A DNA stretch of 64,000 bases from UBA4729 sp038236865 (GCA_038236865.1 JBBRZI010000003.1:23872-87871), one strand, 5' to 3'; positions 49,759 through 59,600 are shown, numbered from the stretch's first letter. The notes: generated from the sequence alone by a model not told the origin. Numbers and translations are program-made.

Positions 49759-50457
49759 ATGATTACTGTCACTAACCTCACTAAAACCTATGGCAAAAAA
49801 GATAACCTCTTTACGGCTTTGGCTGGCATCTCGCTGAGCGTCGAAGACGCCAGCACTTTGGCAATCATCGGTAAAAGCGGTTCCGGTAAATCAACCCTGA
49901 TGCACATTATGAGCGGGCTCGACCGGCCGACCAGTGGCTCGGTTGTCATCGACGGCACTAATCTCTTTACCATGAAGCAGAAAACCATGGATAGCTTTCG
50001 TTCCAGCCAAATGAGCTTTATTTTCCAATCGTTCTTTGTGGAGGCCAATCAAACGGCGTATCAGAATGTCATGTTGCCACTCGAGATTGCTAAAGTGCCG
50101 CTCGCGCGGCGTAAAGCCTTAGTTATGGCGGCGCTCACGGCGGTCGAGCTCGACAGCAAGCACAATAGTTTGGCAGCCAACCTATCGGGTGGCCAAAAGC
50201 AACGTCTAGCGATTGCCCGGGCCATCGTGAATAAGCCCCAGATACTGTTTGCCGATGAGCCAACCGGCAATCTAGACAGCGCAACCGGCGACACCATTAT
50301 GCATCTGCTGTTCGGGCTCAACCAGCGCCTCGGTTGCAGCCTGATCCTGGTGACCCACGACGCTGAGTTAGCCAACCGCTGCCAAAAACAAGTGCACCTC
50401 AAAGACGGTTCCATCGAATCGATTACCACCTCCCGACCAAACCGGAACGCCCACTAA
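49759..50457 (+). CDS. ABC transporter ATPase (MacB/LolD type)
   Basis: 232 residues: Walker A GKSGSGKST, LSGGQKQRLAIARA, Walker B ILFADEPTGNLDS, H-loop VTHD. With the FtsX-type permease encoded directly after (1-bp overlap) it drives a mechanotransmission exporter of the MacB/LolD/FtsE superfamily. TATAGT 7 nt before ATG; the -10 sits just behind the stop of the SGNH gene. Confidence 0.92.
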   Translation: MITVTNLTKTYGKKDNLFTALAGISLSVEDASTLAIIGKSGSGKSTLMHIMSGLDRPTSGSVVIDGTNLFTMKQKTMDSFRSSQMSFIFQSFFVEANQTAYQNVMLPLEIAKVPLARRKALVMAALTAVELDSKHNSLAANLSGGQKQRLAIARAIVNKPQILFADEPTGNLDSATGDTIMHLLFGLNQRLGCSLILVTHDAELANRCQKQVHLKDGSIESITTSRPNRNAH

Positions 50458-51827
50458 TGCGCCTGCTCGATCTTATTCGGCGCGCGGCGCGCAGTCTCCG
50501 CAGCGCCAAAACCCGTACACTGCTGACGGTCTTAGCGCTGGCCGTTGGCGCCTTCGTCTTGACCCTGACGCTGGGCGCCAGCAATGGGGCGCAGCAGTAC
50601 GCCAACACGATTGTGAAGGATAATTTTGACCCAACCGAGTTGATAGTCACAAAATCTGAATCGCTGTTTAACGCCGGCGATACCAGCAAACCCCAGGTCC
50701 ATAACCCCAACTTTGGCAGCATCACCTCCGATTCAGGGGCGACTCGACAGATTGAACGGTTAACCGATAGCGACCTGAGCCGCCTGCAACGCGTGCCCGG
50801 TGTCGCCGCGGTGCGGCCAGCGGTAGCTCCCGGACTGGAGTACGTGACGCGCGACGGTCAAAAGAAATATGAGGCTACTGCCCAGGCCTACGACGACTTT
50901 TCAGCTCCCACGCTATTGGCCGGCCGCATCCCGGCGACCTTGGCCGACGGTACGCTAATTCTACCCGAAGGCTTTGTTAGCGCGCTGGGCTTTACCTCCC
51001 CCCAGGACGCCATTGGCAAAACGATCCGATTGGCAGTCAGTAAACCCTATGATCAGTCGAGTATTTTATCGTCTATCCTCAGCGGAAATACTAGTGCAAG
51101 TAGCCCTCAGCTAGCAACGACGCCAACCAGCACGGAAATACTCTTCAGGATTATTGCAGTCACTAAAAAACCATCAACTCTCATCCAGGCCAGTACCGGA
51201 CTCTATTTGCGCATTAACAGCAACGACATCACTAAGCTCAACGACTATACTACCGCCGGAACGACGAACTATCATAAATACCTCTCCGCCTACGTAAAAG
51301 TGACGGACGGCGGCGACCCCGCCAAGCTCAATGCGTTACAAGCCCAGGTCAAAAAGCTTGGCTATAGCGCCCAAAGCGTATTAGATACTCAGAAAGCAAT
51401 TACCCAAGTCTTGTCGGTGCTCTCGGGTATTGTCACGGTGTTTGGCGTTATCGCCCTCATCGCTTCGGTGTTCGGCGTCATCAACACCATGTACATTAGT
51501 GTCCTGCAACGGACTCGTGAAATTGGTCTCATGGAAGCCCTGGGCATGCACAAAAAAGACATTAACAAACTCTTCCTTTTCGAGGCGGGGCTGATTGGTC
51601 TGTTGGGCGGCTTGATTGGCTCAGCGCTCGCCATTGTGGCCGGCACGCTGCTTAATCCAGCAATCTCCAAAGCCCTGAGTCTCGGCGAGGCTCACTTGTT
51701 GATTTTTAGGGCTGACCAGATCGGCTTGCTGCTAGTCGCTTTGATCTTGGTGGCGATTCTGGCCGGACTGTTCCCTGCCCGGAAAGCTTCACGTCTCGAC
51801 CCGATCGAAGCTCTCCGCACCGAATAG
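50457..51827 (+). CDS. MacB/FtsX-family ABC permease
   Basis: 456 residues: membrane helix 1 (20-42), large extracellular MacB_PCD-like domain (45-310), three C-terminal helices (about 330-455) with TREIGLMEALGMHKKD, the coupling helix, and LDPIEALRTE at the end. It forms the membrane part of the exporter with the preceding ATPase. Substrate (peptide, lipoprotein or glycan) unknown. Confidence 0.9.
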   Translation: MRLLDLIRRAARSLRSAKTRTLLTVLALAVGAFVLTLTLGASNGAQQYANTIVKDNFDPTELIVTKSESLFNAGDTSKPQVHNPNFGSITSDSGATRQIERLTDSDLSRLQRVPGVAAVRPAVAPGLEYVTRDGQKKYEATAQAYDDFSAPTLLAGRIPATLADGTLILPEGFVSALGFTSPQDAIGKTIRLAVSKPYDQSSILSSILSGNTSASSPQLATTPTSTEILFRIIAVTKKPSTLIQASTGLYLRINSNDITKLNDYTTAGTTNYHKYLSAYVKVTDGGDPAKLNALQAQVKKLGYSAQSVLDTQKAITQVLSVLSGIVTVFGVIALIASVFGVINTMYISVLQRTREIGLMEALGMHKKDINKLFLFEAGLIGLLGGLIGSALAIVAGTLLNPAISKALSLGEAHLLIFRADQIGLLLVALILVAILAGLFPARKASRLDPIEALRTE

Positions 51828-51905
51828 CTAGATTACGAGCTACCTAAGGTTGGGTTCGGGCAGCCTTACGGTGAAACGGTCCCCGATCGCCAGGCCCAGC
51901 CACAT

Positions 51906-52166
51906 TCATGAATAGATGTTCCGGCGGTGACCAACTTTGGTCACCTGCACGATCTTAACTTGGTCTTCAATCACATATAAAATTCGATAATTCCCTTGTC
52001 GTCCTCGATATTCCTCGCGTCCTGAAAGTTTCTTTGACCACGTCGGTCGAGGATCGTCGCCCAAGGACTTAATTCGGGTCATGATTCTGGAAACTTCATT
52101 TTTGGGTAACTTTGCAAGATCGTGACGAATAACACTTGGAAGTATTAGAACGCTATATTTTGCCAC
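51906..52166 (-). CDS. relE: RelE/ParE-family toxin
   Basis: 86 residues, the usual size. IRHDLAKLPKNEVSRIMTRI, LSGREEYRGRQGNYRILYVI and VTKVGHRRNIY match RelE mRNA interferases (Arg/Lys/Tyr of the catalytic face). It would cut mRNA at the ribosome when not bound by antitoxin. Overlaps the antitoxin gene by 14 bp. Confidence 0.9.
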   Translation of the reverse strand: MAKYSVLILPSVIRHDLAKLPKNEVSRIMTRIKSLGDDPRPTWSKKLSGREEYRGRQGNYRILYVIEDQVKIVQVTKVGHRRNIYS

Positions 52167-52383
52167 TAGCTTGCAGCTCTTTTAACGCACCCTCATAGGT
52201 GAGTGGTTTTTCTTGCGTAGCTAGTCTGGAACGGATTGAGTTAATATCTTCGAGGTCCTCTGAGAGTTGCGCTTGTAGCGCCTCATTCATGAGCCCAGAG
52301 ATAGTCTGACCCGTTTCGACGGCCCGCATCTTTAAGGTCTTATACATAGTGGAGTCTAAGTAAAGCGTGGCTTTTGTAGTCAT
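52153..52383 (-). CDS. relB: RelB-like ribbon-helix-helix antitoxin
   Basis: 76 residues: N-terminal ribbon-helix-helix (TKATLYLDSTMYKTLKMR..GQTISGLMNEAL) for DNA binding, C-terminal tail for toxin binding. TAAAAT is 6 nt before the ATG and the promoter contains a perfect 16-bp palindrome, as expected for autorepression. Confidence 0.88.
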   Translation of the reverse strand: MTTKATLYLDSTMYKTLKMRAVETGQTISGLMNEALQAQLSEDLEDINSIRSRLATQEKPLTYEGALKELQASGKI

Positions 52384-52389
52384 ACATAC

Positions 52390-52418
52390 ATTTTACCGTC
52401 ATGACAGCATGCTGTCAA
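52390..52418 (-). promoter_or_regulatory. relBE promoter with palindromic operator
   Basis: TTGACA (52418-52413), 17-bp spacer, TAAAAT (52395-52390). The perfect palindrome TGACAGCATGCTGTCA (52402-52417) covers the -35 and most of the spacer. Confidence 0.85.
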
Positions 52419-52587
52419 CATCTTATGTTTACTTCTGCCCTACATTTTCGCTAACCTATTAGAAAGTTCGCTACTCGGACACGCTACCATGGAAGTGTAC
52501 CAAAGAGCGCCTTATAACAGGTAACTGGCCTCCCTTGAGGATGGATAGTCGCCCGAACCGCCGGTTGGCTTGTAGGACCACTCCGAG

Positions 52588-53913
52588 CTAGGCTAAGCGG
52601 CGGATAGGCTGGCGGCCAATGCTCTGGTAGTCAAAGCCGGCGGCTTGCATGTCCGGTAATTGGTAGAGGTTACGCCCGTCAAAAATGACGGCCGCTTTCA
52701 GGGTTTGCTTGATTTTTTCAAAATTGGGGCTTAAGAAGACCGGCCATTCGGTGGCAATCAGTAAGGCATCGGCCCCGTCGAGCGCGGCGTACTGATTGTC
52801 GGCCACAGCAAAGTTTGGCTGGTCGTGGTAATGCTGCGTGGCGTTCAAGTTGGCTTCTGGGTCATAGGCCACGACGCTGGCGCCAGAAGCGAGTAAATCA
52901 TCAATTAAATATATGGCTGGGGCTTCGCGGATATCATCAGTATCGGGCTTAAAGGCCAACCCCCAAACGGCGAATGTCCGACCGCGCAGATCGCCCGCAT
53001 AGTGTTGCCTAATTCGATCAAACAAGACATGCTGCTGGCGGTTGTTGACGGCCGTCACCGCCTCGAGAATTTTAAAGTCATAACCACTGGTGGTGGCCGT
53101 TCGCTGCAGCGCCCGTACGTCTTTGGGGAAGCAGCTCCCGCCGTAGCCGATCCCCGGGAACAAAAAGCGCTTGCCGATCCGCTCGTCTGAGCCGATTGCC
53201 AGGCGGACGTGATCGACGTCGGCACCGGTCAGCTCACACAAATTGGCGATTTCATTGATAAAGCTAATTTTGGTGGCCAGAAATGAATTGGCGGCGTACT
53301 TGGCCATCTCAGCCGAGCGTTCATCCATATGGAAGATCGGGTTACCTTGGCGCACAAACGGCTCGTAGAGGTCATCGAGCACGGCCCGGGCCCGGGCTGA
53401 TGAGCTACCAATCACGATCCGATCAGGCGCCATAAAATCGTCGACGGCAAAGCCTTCGCGCAGAAATTCCGGGTTAGATACGACGTCAAACTCCGCCACA
53501 GCAGTCTTGGCAATCGCCAGCCTGACCTGTTCGGCGGTGCCAACTGGTACGGTGCTTTTGTTAATAATCACGACGTAGTCGGCTAGTAAGCTACCGAGTT
53601 GATCGGCGACCGCCAGCACGTACGACAGATCGGCCGCCCCCGACTCATCGGGTGGTGTCGGTAAGGCTAGGAAGATCACGTGGGCGCCCGCAATGCCTTT
53701 GGCCAAATCGGCCGTAAAGCTCAGCCGGTCTTCGGCCATGTTGCGGTGGAATATCTCCTCGAGCCCTGGCTCGTGGATCGGCACCCGGCCGGCCTGCAGC
53801 GCACTCACCTTGGCTTGATTAATATCAACACAAACCACTTCGTTGCCGACTTCGGCAAAACAGGTACCCGTTACCAACCCGACGTAGCCGGTTCCAATAA
53901 TTGCGATCCTCAT
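52588..53913 (-). CDS. ugd: UDP-glucose 6-dehydrogenase
   Basis: 441 residues. NAD-binding GTGYVGLVTGTCFAE at the start, FLALPTPP, the catalytic Cys in GGSCFPKDV and the C-terminal UDP-binding domain AFKPDTDDIREAP. Oxidises UDP-glucose twice to UDP-glucuronate, a donor for surface glycans. TAGAAT 8 nt before ATG (leaderless-type). Confidence 0.95.
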   Translation of the reverse strand: MRIAIIGTGYVGLVTGTCFAEVGNEVVCVDINQAKVSALQAGRVPIHEPGLEEIFHRNMAEDRLSFTADLAKGIAGAHVIFLALPTPPDESGAADLSYVLAVADQLGSLLADYVVIINKSTVPVGTAEQVRLAIAKTAVAEFDVVSNPEFLREGFAVDDFMAPDRIVIGSSSARARAVLDDLYEPFVRQGNPIFHMDERSAEMAKYAANSFLATKISFINEIANLCELTGADVDHVRLAIGSDERIGKRFLFPGIGYGGSCFPKDVRALQRTATTSGYDFKILEAVTAVNNRQQHVLFDRIRQHYAGDLRGRTFAVWGLAFKPDTDDIREAPAIYLIDDLLASGASVVAYDPEANLNATQHYHDQPNFAVADNQYAALDGADALLIATEWPVFLSPNFEKIKQTLKAAVIFDGRNLYQLPDMQAAGFDYQSIGRQPIRRLA

Positions 53914-53971
53914 CTGTAGCTATTCTAGCCAAGAAGGCGGCGAAGCACAAACCAATCCTGTACAAAAACAC

Positions 53972-54985
53972 TTACGCTTTTGCTTTATTCACCGGCTGCT
54001 CGGCGAGGATGCGCAGCAGCTGCAGCCCGACCTGCTTGGCATCGTGCCGAATCAGCGTCCGTTTGATAATCGTGTCGTTCGGGTCGTGCACAACCAGTTC
54101 GCGGGCCACAAAGCTGGCCCCGCGGGCGCTAGCTGTTATCTCTTTAAAGCGGCTAGGCTCAGTGCCGACTGGGAATTCACCTTCGGCGGCATAGCGGCTT
54201 AGCAAATCTGCCGACGGTGGTTGGTCGTTGTAGAGCACGTAGTCGATCTGGTTGGCGCCGATGTATGATTCGAGGGCTTTGACGTAGTCTACGACGTGCC
54301 AGTCGTCGGTTTGGCCTGGCTTATTGACGAGGTTGGCCACGACAATCTTCGGGGCGTGGGCGGCCCGCAGCGCCTCCCCTATCCCGCCGACCGATAGAAC
54401 GGGTAACAACGAGCCGTAAAGGTTACCGGGCGAAACAACGATCAGATCGGCTCGGGCGATGGCCGACAAGGCGAGCGGATTAAGCGTCACGGCTGGGTTC
54501 AGGTGAATGCGGGCGTCGGCGTGCTTGATGGCATGGTTGACGATTACAAATTCACCACGGATGGTGTCGGCCCCATCCTGCAGTACGAGCGTGTGCTCCT
54601 GCAGGCTGACGGGCAAAACTTGACCCGTCACGTGGAGGATGCGGCTGGCGACCTGCACGGCCTGCTCGAAACTGCCGTACTGTAGCTCGAGCCCCGACAA
54701 AATTATGTTACCGATTGATTGGTTTTTGAGCGAGCCGCGGTCAAACCGATAGCCAAATAGATCCCGAACTTCCGGGGTGTCGCTGAGCGCCACTAAACAC
54801 TGCCGGACATCGCCCGGTGGCAGCACACCCAGTTCGTCGCGCAACATGCCAGTCGAACCGCCGTCATCGCACATGTTGACGATAGCAGAGATGTTGGGCG
54901 TCAATTGTTTCAGCTCTTGCAGAAGCGTAAAGCTTCCTGTTCCACCACCGATAACTGCAATATTGGGAGCGTTGAGATTCGTCAA
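53972..54985 (-). CDS. yvcK: YvcK/CofD-family gluconeogenesis factor
   Basis: 337 residues, TTG start. AVIGGGTGSFTLLQELK and MCDDGGSTGMLR..PPGDVRQCL are the family signatures; VVSPGNLYGSLLPVL and NLVNKPGQTD follow. YvcK binds UDP-GlcNAc and links carbon metabolism with cell-wall synthesis and PASTA-kinase signalling in other bacteria. It starts 5 bp after the HAD gene, in the mannose operon. Confidence 0.88.
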   Translation of the reverse strand: MTNLNAPNIAVIGGGTGSFTLLQELKQLTPNISAIVNMCDDGGSTGMLRDELGVLPPGDVRQCLVALSDTPEVRDLFGYRFDRGSLKNQSIGNIILSGLELQYGSFEQAVQVASRILHVTGQVLPVSLQEHTLVLQDGADTIRGEFVIVNHAIKHADARIHLNPAVTLNPLALSAIARADLIVVSPGNLYGSLLPVLSVGGIGEALRAAHAPKIVVANLVNKPGQTDDWHVVDYVKALESYIGANQIDYVLYNDQPPSADLLSRYAAEGEFPVGTEPSRFKEITASARGASFVARELVVHDPNDTIIKRTLIRHDAKQVGLQLLRILAEQPVNKAKA

Positions 54986-54990
54986 ACTGG

Positions 54991-55764
54991 TTAGTTAACC
55001 TTTATTAGGGCTTCGACAGCGTAGGCGGTGTCTTCCCAACTGCGGACGGCGATACAATCGATACCCATCTGCTCGACCGGATAGTCATTGCCACCCTCGT
55101 TAAGCTTGTCGCCCAAGAATAGAATATCGGACTTGGTGAGACCAGTCGCGGCCATCAGCTTGTTCATGCCATAGGCTTTATCGACCCCCGGCTTGGTAAC
55201 ATCGATCGAGGTTGCCCCGGCGGCGCGGACTTCAAAGTTTGGAATCATCGGCGCGACGATGGCCCGAATCTCCAGTTTCTTGGCACCGGTCGGATCCCAG
55301 GCTTCTTTGATGGCCACCCCTTCGTCACCAAGTTCAGCGACAATCTCTTGGCCGAGGATCGACAGCGTAACCTGGCTATCCCGGTCTTCAATGGTTTCGC
55401 CGTAGGTTTTAGCAGCCCGGTAGCCCGACTGGGTCAGCCCAGCGTCGAGAGCGGCGATAATTTCGGCCTTTTGGGCGGGCGTAAAGTCTTCGGCATAGTT
55501 GAGCTGCCAATCGCCGGTAGCAGCATTGTAATCATAGTAGCGCGTGCCGCTGGTCGGCATCAGGTGGAGCTTTTGCAGCAGCGCCGGGTCGGTGGTCAAC
55601 TGTGATAGTACCTGGCGCTGGAACAGCTCATATTTACCGCCCGAAATCACACAAACCTGATACTTGGCCAGTAGCTCATTGAGTAGCGCTGCCATCCGCG
55701 GCAGGAGCTTTGATTTACTGGGTGCCAGCGTGCCATCTAGGTCAAAGGCGATAAGTTGTTTCAT
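54991..55764 (-). CDS. HAD-IIB hydrolase, eukaryotic-type phosphomannomutase-like
   Basis: 257 residues: FDLDGTLAPSKSKL (motif I, Asp-x-Asp), CVISGGKYELFQRQ, and LGDKLNEGGNDYP (motif IV) with a C2-type cap, as in PMM1/2-like enzymes. It probably converts mannose-6-P to mannose-1-P for the neighbouring guanylyltransferase; a sugar phosphatase is the alternative. AAGGAG 9 nt before ATG. Confidence 0.75.
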   Translation of the reverse strand: MKQLIAFDLDGTLAPSKSKLLPRMAALLNELLAKYQVCVISGGKYELFQRQVLSQLTTDPALLQKLHLMPTSGTRYYDYNAATGDWQLNYAEDFTPAQKAEIIAALDAGLTQSGYRAAKTYGETIEDRDSQVTLSILGQEIVAELGDEGVAIKEAWDPTGAKKLEIRAIVAPMIPNFEVRAAGATSIDVTKPGVDKAYGMNKLMAATGLTKSDILFLGDKLNEGGNDYPVEQMGIDCIAVRSWEDTAYAVEALIKVN

Positions 55765-55782
55765 TTCAATGCTCCTTCTGAT

Positions 55783-56862
55783 CTACAAATATTCGGTTTC
55801 ACTACGCTCGGCCAGTATCTTCTGTAGTTCTTTGATTTTATCGATGTCGTCTTTGGGGATTACGAGCAGTGCATCTTCGGTGTCGACCACTATCATATCT
55901 TGCAGCCCGGCGACAGCAACCAGCTTGTTCTTGTTGCTCGTCTTAATCAATGAGCCCGTAGTGCCGACGGCAATGACGTTACCATCTTCGTAGTTGTCGA
56001 TACCGTCCTCAAAGAAGTCATACACCGAGCCCCAAGTACCGACGTCGGTCCAATTGTAGGGCAGCAGTATCACCATGGCTTTCCCGCTATTCATGACGTG
56101 AGTCGTGACATCTTCGGTCGGGCCCTTTTCCATCTCGGCATAAATTTTCTCGATGGCTTCGTTCTCGCCCGGTTTATCCATGCACTCTTTAATCTTCATA
56201 AGCGCCTCGTACCAGTCGGGGCGATATTGTTTGTAAGCCTCCAGCATCAGCTCGGGATACCAACAGGTGTGGTTACAGTGAGCCACCACGTGGAAGTTGC
56301 CAATCAGCTTACGTGTTTCGCGGACATTGGTGCGGCGGAACAGGAACTTCTCGATCGTATAACCCTCTCGCGTCTTGGGCACGCCCGCGCCGAGTCGCAG
56401 GTAATCGACACCCATGTCGGGCTCCGTCGCCTTGATGCCGCCCGTAACCAGCTTCTTGTGCTCGGTAACGAGCGCTTCGGCTTCACGCATCATCTGCAAA
56501 AATCCTTCTTCAGGATCACGTAGGCAATCGGCTTGAACGATAAAAAATGGTTCATTTGGATGATTGATAGCCAGGCGCACGAAAGCCAGACCCTCACCCG
56601 GTCCGCGGTCCTTGGCGACATCAGGCTCGACGATATAATTCTTGAGAGGAATCTGGGGCGATTGTTCGGATACGTACTTAATGAACTTGCGCTTGGTCGA
56701 TATGTAGATATCCTCGGGAGTAAACTCTTTGAGCAGCGTCCTTATCGTCTGTTCGTAAGACGACACATCGCCGATGATCGGCTGAAATTGCTTGGGCTTA
56801 TCCTGCCGCGAATACGGCCACATTTTTGTTCCCTGCCCACCAGCAGTCACGATTATCTTCAC
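55783..56862 (-). CDS. manC: Mannose-1-phosphate guanylyltransferase
   Basis: 359 residues, GTG start with AGGAGG 8 nt upstream. The pyrophosphorylase signature appears as TAGGQGTKMWPYSRQDKPKQF-like sequence (residues about 6-26), slightly changed (K for R). NWTDVGTWGSVYDFF is the typical sugar-site motif. Makes GDP-mannose. Together with the PMM-like HAD gene it gives a GDP-mannose module; the isomerase domain of long ManC is absent. Confidence 0.88.
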   Translation of the reverse strand: MKIIVTAGGQGTKMWPYSRQDKPKQFQPIIGDVSSYEQTIRTLLKEFTPEDIYISTKRKFIKYVSEQSPQIPLKNYIVEPDVAKDRGPGEGLAFVRLAINHPNEPFFIVQADCLRDPEEGFLQMMREAEALVTEHKKLVTGGIKATEPDMGVDYLRLGAGVPKTREGYTIEKFLFRRTNVRETRKLIGNFHVVAHCNHTCWYPELMLEAYKQYRPDWYEALMKIKECMDKPGENEAIEKIYAEMEKGPTEDVTTHVMNSGKAMVILLPYNWTDVGTWGSVYDFFEDGIDNYEDGNVIAVGTTGSLIKTSNKNKLVAVAGLQDMIVVDTEDALLVIPKDDIDKIKELQKILAERSETEYL

Positions 56863-57139
56863 TACTTGAGCCTCCTAATCATCCGTTCATAATAGCAAAG
56901 ATGTGAGCCAGAGCACAAAGCTCGAACCCATTACAAGTCTTATCCTTAGCCAAAACCTGCCTCACTCGACCTTCCTGATCATGCCGGCGAAAGCTGCGAT
57001 CTGATCAAGCTTTGGCCGTTAGTGCCCTACTCTAGAGACATCACCCTGAGCTGTCATCCTGAACTTGATTCAGGATCCAGAAATCTTTTTCTAGCCTGGA
57101 TACTGGGTCGAGCCCGGCATGACACAAGAAAGTTCAGAG
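56863..57139. other. Intergenic region between manC and galE
   Basis: Divergent promoters: TATTAT about 33 nt upstream of manC, and TATACT at 57140 for galE. The rest is taken up by the composite palindromic repeat 57052-57124; no ORF. Confidence 0.5.
57052..57124. repeat. Composite palindromic repeat (TGTCAT..ATGACA)
   Basis: Same layout as 39555-39628: TCCTGAACTTGATTCAGGA half plus inverted CTGGATACTGGGTCG half. Its right end lies where the galE -35 should be. Confidence 0.8.
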
Positions 57140-57154
57140 TATACTAGCTGGTAT

Positions 57155-58177
57155 ATGAGAATTCTTGTCACCGGGGGTGCCGGCTACATTGGGTCGCACA
57201 CGACGCTGGAGCTACTGCAGGCCGGTCACGACGTCACGATTGTCGATAGCTTGGTCAATAGCTCGGCCGAGTCAATCAAGCGCGTCGAGCACCTAAGTGG
57301 CCGGTCGGTCAGCGCCCATTACTTTGACGTGGCCGACGAGGCTCAGCTTACCCAAGTGTTTGATAACCAGCCGTTCGACGCCGTTATCCACTTTGCCGGG
57401 CTCAAAGCCGTTGGTGAGTCGGTGGCTCAGCCGCTGCGCTACTACGCCAATAACCTCGGGTCGACCCTCACCCTTTGCCGCGTCATGGCGGCCCACGACG
57501 TCAAACAGCTCGTTTTTAGCTCGTCGGCGACCGTTTATGGCGACCCGGCCAGTGTGCCAATCACTGAAGATTTTCCGATTCACGCTACCAACCCCTACGG
57601 CCAGACCAAAGCCATGATCGAGCAACTCTTACAAGATGTGGTGCTGGATAACACCGGTTGGCGCGTCAGTATTCTGCGCTACTTCAACCCGATTGGCGCC
57701 CACGAATCGGGCCAAATCGGCGAAGACCCGACTGGTATCCCGAACAACCTCTTGCCGTATGTCGCCCAGGTGGCGGTTGGCAAGCGGGCCGAGCTGTCGG
57801 TTTATGGCAATGACTACGACACCATCGACGGAACCGGCGTCCGCGACTATATCCACGTGGTCGATCTGGCGCGGGGGCATTTGGCCGCCCTCACCCACCT
57901 ACCCCCGAGCAATCAGGCTGGCGTCTACAATTTAGGCACCGGAACCGGCTACTCAGTCCTGCAGGTGGTAGCCGCCTTTGAGGCGGCTTCTGGCAAAACT
58001 ATCCCATACAAGATCGTGCCGCGGCGGACCGGCGACATTGCCGCCTGCTACGCCGACGTAACTCGAGCCCAGCGCGAGCTTGGTTGGCGAGCCGAAAAAA
58101 CCCTAGCCGAGGCCTGCGCCGACGCCTGGCGCTGGCAATCAAGCAACCCCAACGGCTACGCAAACAAGAAACCTTAA
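57155..58177 (+). CDS. galE: UDP-glucose 4-epimerase
   Basis: 340 residues from ATG 57155 (TATACT 9 nt upstream; the longer frame to 57119 runs into the repeat). GGAGYIGSH NAD motif, SSATVYG with the catalytic Ser/Thr, YGQTK (Tyr-x3-Lys), YFNPIGAHESG. Interconverts UDP-glucose and UDP-galactose. First of the plus-strand sugar genes. Confidence 0.95.
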   Translation: MRILVTGGAGYIGSHTTLELLQAGHDVTIVDSLVNSSAESIKRVEHLSGRSVSAHYFDVADEAQLTQVFDNQPFDAVIHFAGLKAVGESVAQPLRYYANNLGSTLTLCRVMAAHDVKQLVFSSSATVYGDPASVPITEDFPIHATNPYGQTKAMIEQLLQDVVLDNTGWRVSILRYFNPIGAHESGQIGEDPTGIPNNLLPYVAQVAVGKRAELSVYGNDYDTIDGTGVRDYIHVVDLARGHLAALTHLPPSNQAGVYNLGTGTGYSVLQVVAAFEAASGKTIPYKIVPRRTGDIAACYADVTRAQRELGWRAEKTLAEACADAWRWQSSNPNGYANKKP

Positions 58178-58570
58178 CGCCCTGTCATCCCAAGCTTGGT
58201 TTGGGTCCCAACGCTATTTCACAGATAACATTTGTTATTTATCAAATTATTGGTAGATTTATAAATTTATCATTACACTCGGACATTTGGGTCATCTGAC
58301 AAATGAAACCTGGCAATTAATTTGTTACATGTAAATTGATTAATGAGCATTGTAGCTGGGTCCCAGCTTTCGCTGCTAAATTAACACCTTTCCGTCATTC
58401 TGAGACAAAGGCGAAGAATCTAAGCCTAGAATTGGTAGGGTAGATCCTTCACTCCGTTCAGGATGGCACTTGTGCAGTGCAGGATAACGGGAAGGAAAAC
58501 CGCAGCCAACTTTATAACTTTCTACTTTATGAACTTTATAACTAAAGAGGTCTTTACCCGAGGTTCTTGG
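58178..58570. other. AT-rich intergenic region with repeats
   Basis: Contains a half copy of the palindromic repeat (58183-58210), an AT-rich block (58220-58370) and a GTCATTCTGAG..AGGATGGC repeat (about 58391-58476). No ORF with start signals. Confidence 0.5.
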
Positions 58571-58585
58571 TATAATGCCCAGTAT

Positions 58586-59584
58586 ATGAGAATACTTGTC
58601 ACCGGCGGCGCCGGCTTTATCGGCTCAAACTTTGTCCACTACGTGTACCGCGAACGGCCCGACTGGCAGATTACGGTGCTCGACGCCCTAACCTACGCCG
58701 GTAACCTCAAAAACCTCGAAGGCTTCGACGAGTCGCGCTATCACTTCGTCCATGGCAACATCTGCGACGCCGAGTTGGTTGATCAATTATTCGCCGAGGC
58801 CGACGCCGTCGTCCACTTCGCCGCCGAATCACACAACGACAATTCCCTGCACGACCCCCGCCCCTTCCTCGACACCAACGTCATCGGTACCTATACCTTA
58901 TTAGAAGCCGCCCGCAAACATAACACCCGCTTTCACCACGTCTCGACCGATGAAGTCTACGGCGATCTCGAACTAGACGACCCCCACAAGTTCACCGAAA
59001 CCACGCCCTATAACCCATCGAGCCCCTACTCGAGTACCAAAGCCGCTTCCGACATGTTAGTGCGGGCCTGGACCCGCTCGTTTGGCGTTAAGTCCACCAT
59101 TTCCAATTGCTCCAACAATTACGGCCCGTTCCAGCACGTCGAAAAGTTTATCCCCCGCCAAGTCACCGAAGTCCTGCTGGGTCGCAAACCGCGCCTCTAC
59201 GGCGCCGGCGCCAACGTGCGTGACTGGATTCATACCGAAGACCACAGCTCGGCCATCCTGACGATTTTGGAGCGCGGCACGATTGGCGAAACTTACATGG
59301 TCGGCGCCAACGGCGAGCAAGACAATAAAACCGTCGTTGAGCTGCTGCTCGAGCTGATGGGCCAAGATCCTAGCGACTACGAACACGTCACCGACCGGAC
59401 CGGCCACGATATGCGCTACGCAATTGATTCGACCAAACTCCGCACCGAACTCGGTTGGGAACCCCAGTACACCGATTTCCGCAGTGGCCTGCAAGCCACC
59501 ATCGACTGGTACAGCGCCAACGAGGCCTGGTGGAAGCCGCAAAAAGACGCCACCGAAGCCAAATATAAAACTACCGGTCAGTAG
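58586..59584 (+). CDS. rmlB: dTDP-glucose 4,6-dehydratase
   Basis: 332 residues from ATG 58586; perfect TATAAT (58571-58576) ends 9 nt before it and there is no Shine-Dalgarno. GGAGFIGSNFV, STDEVYGDL (Asp-Glu catalytic pair), YSSTKAASD (Tyr-x3-Lys), NCSNNYGPFQ. Second step of dTDP-L-rhamnose synthesis. Followed by NUDIX, small coiled-coil, rmlC, rmlD and rmlA genes. Confidence 0.95.
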   Translation: MRILVTGGAGFIGSNFVHYVYRERPDWQITVLDALTYAGNLKNLEGFDESRYHFVHGNICDAELVDQLFAEADAVVHFAAESHNDNSLHDPRPFLDTNVIGTYTLLEAARKHNTRFHHVSTDEVYGDLELDDPHKFTETTPYNPSSPYSSTKAASDMLVRAWTRSFGVKSTISNCSNNYGPFQHVEKFIPRQVTEVLLGRKPRLYGAGANVRDWIHTEDHSSAILTILERGTIGETYMVGANGEQDNKTVVELLLELMGQDPSDYEHVTDRTGHDMRYAIDSTKLRTELGWEPQYTDFRSGLQATIDWYSANEAWWKPQKDATEAKYKTTGQ

Positions 59585-59600
59585 GGCCGCCCTCGTGGAG

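Noticed and set aside
57119..57154. Longer galE start (12 extra codons)
   Set aside because: The extension crosses the palindromic repeat and the -10 box; ATG 57155 matches the usual start before GGAGYIGSH.
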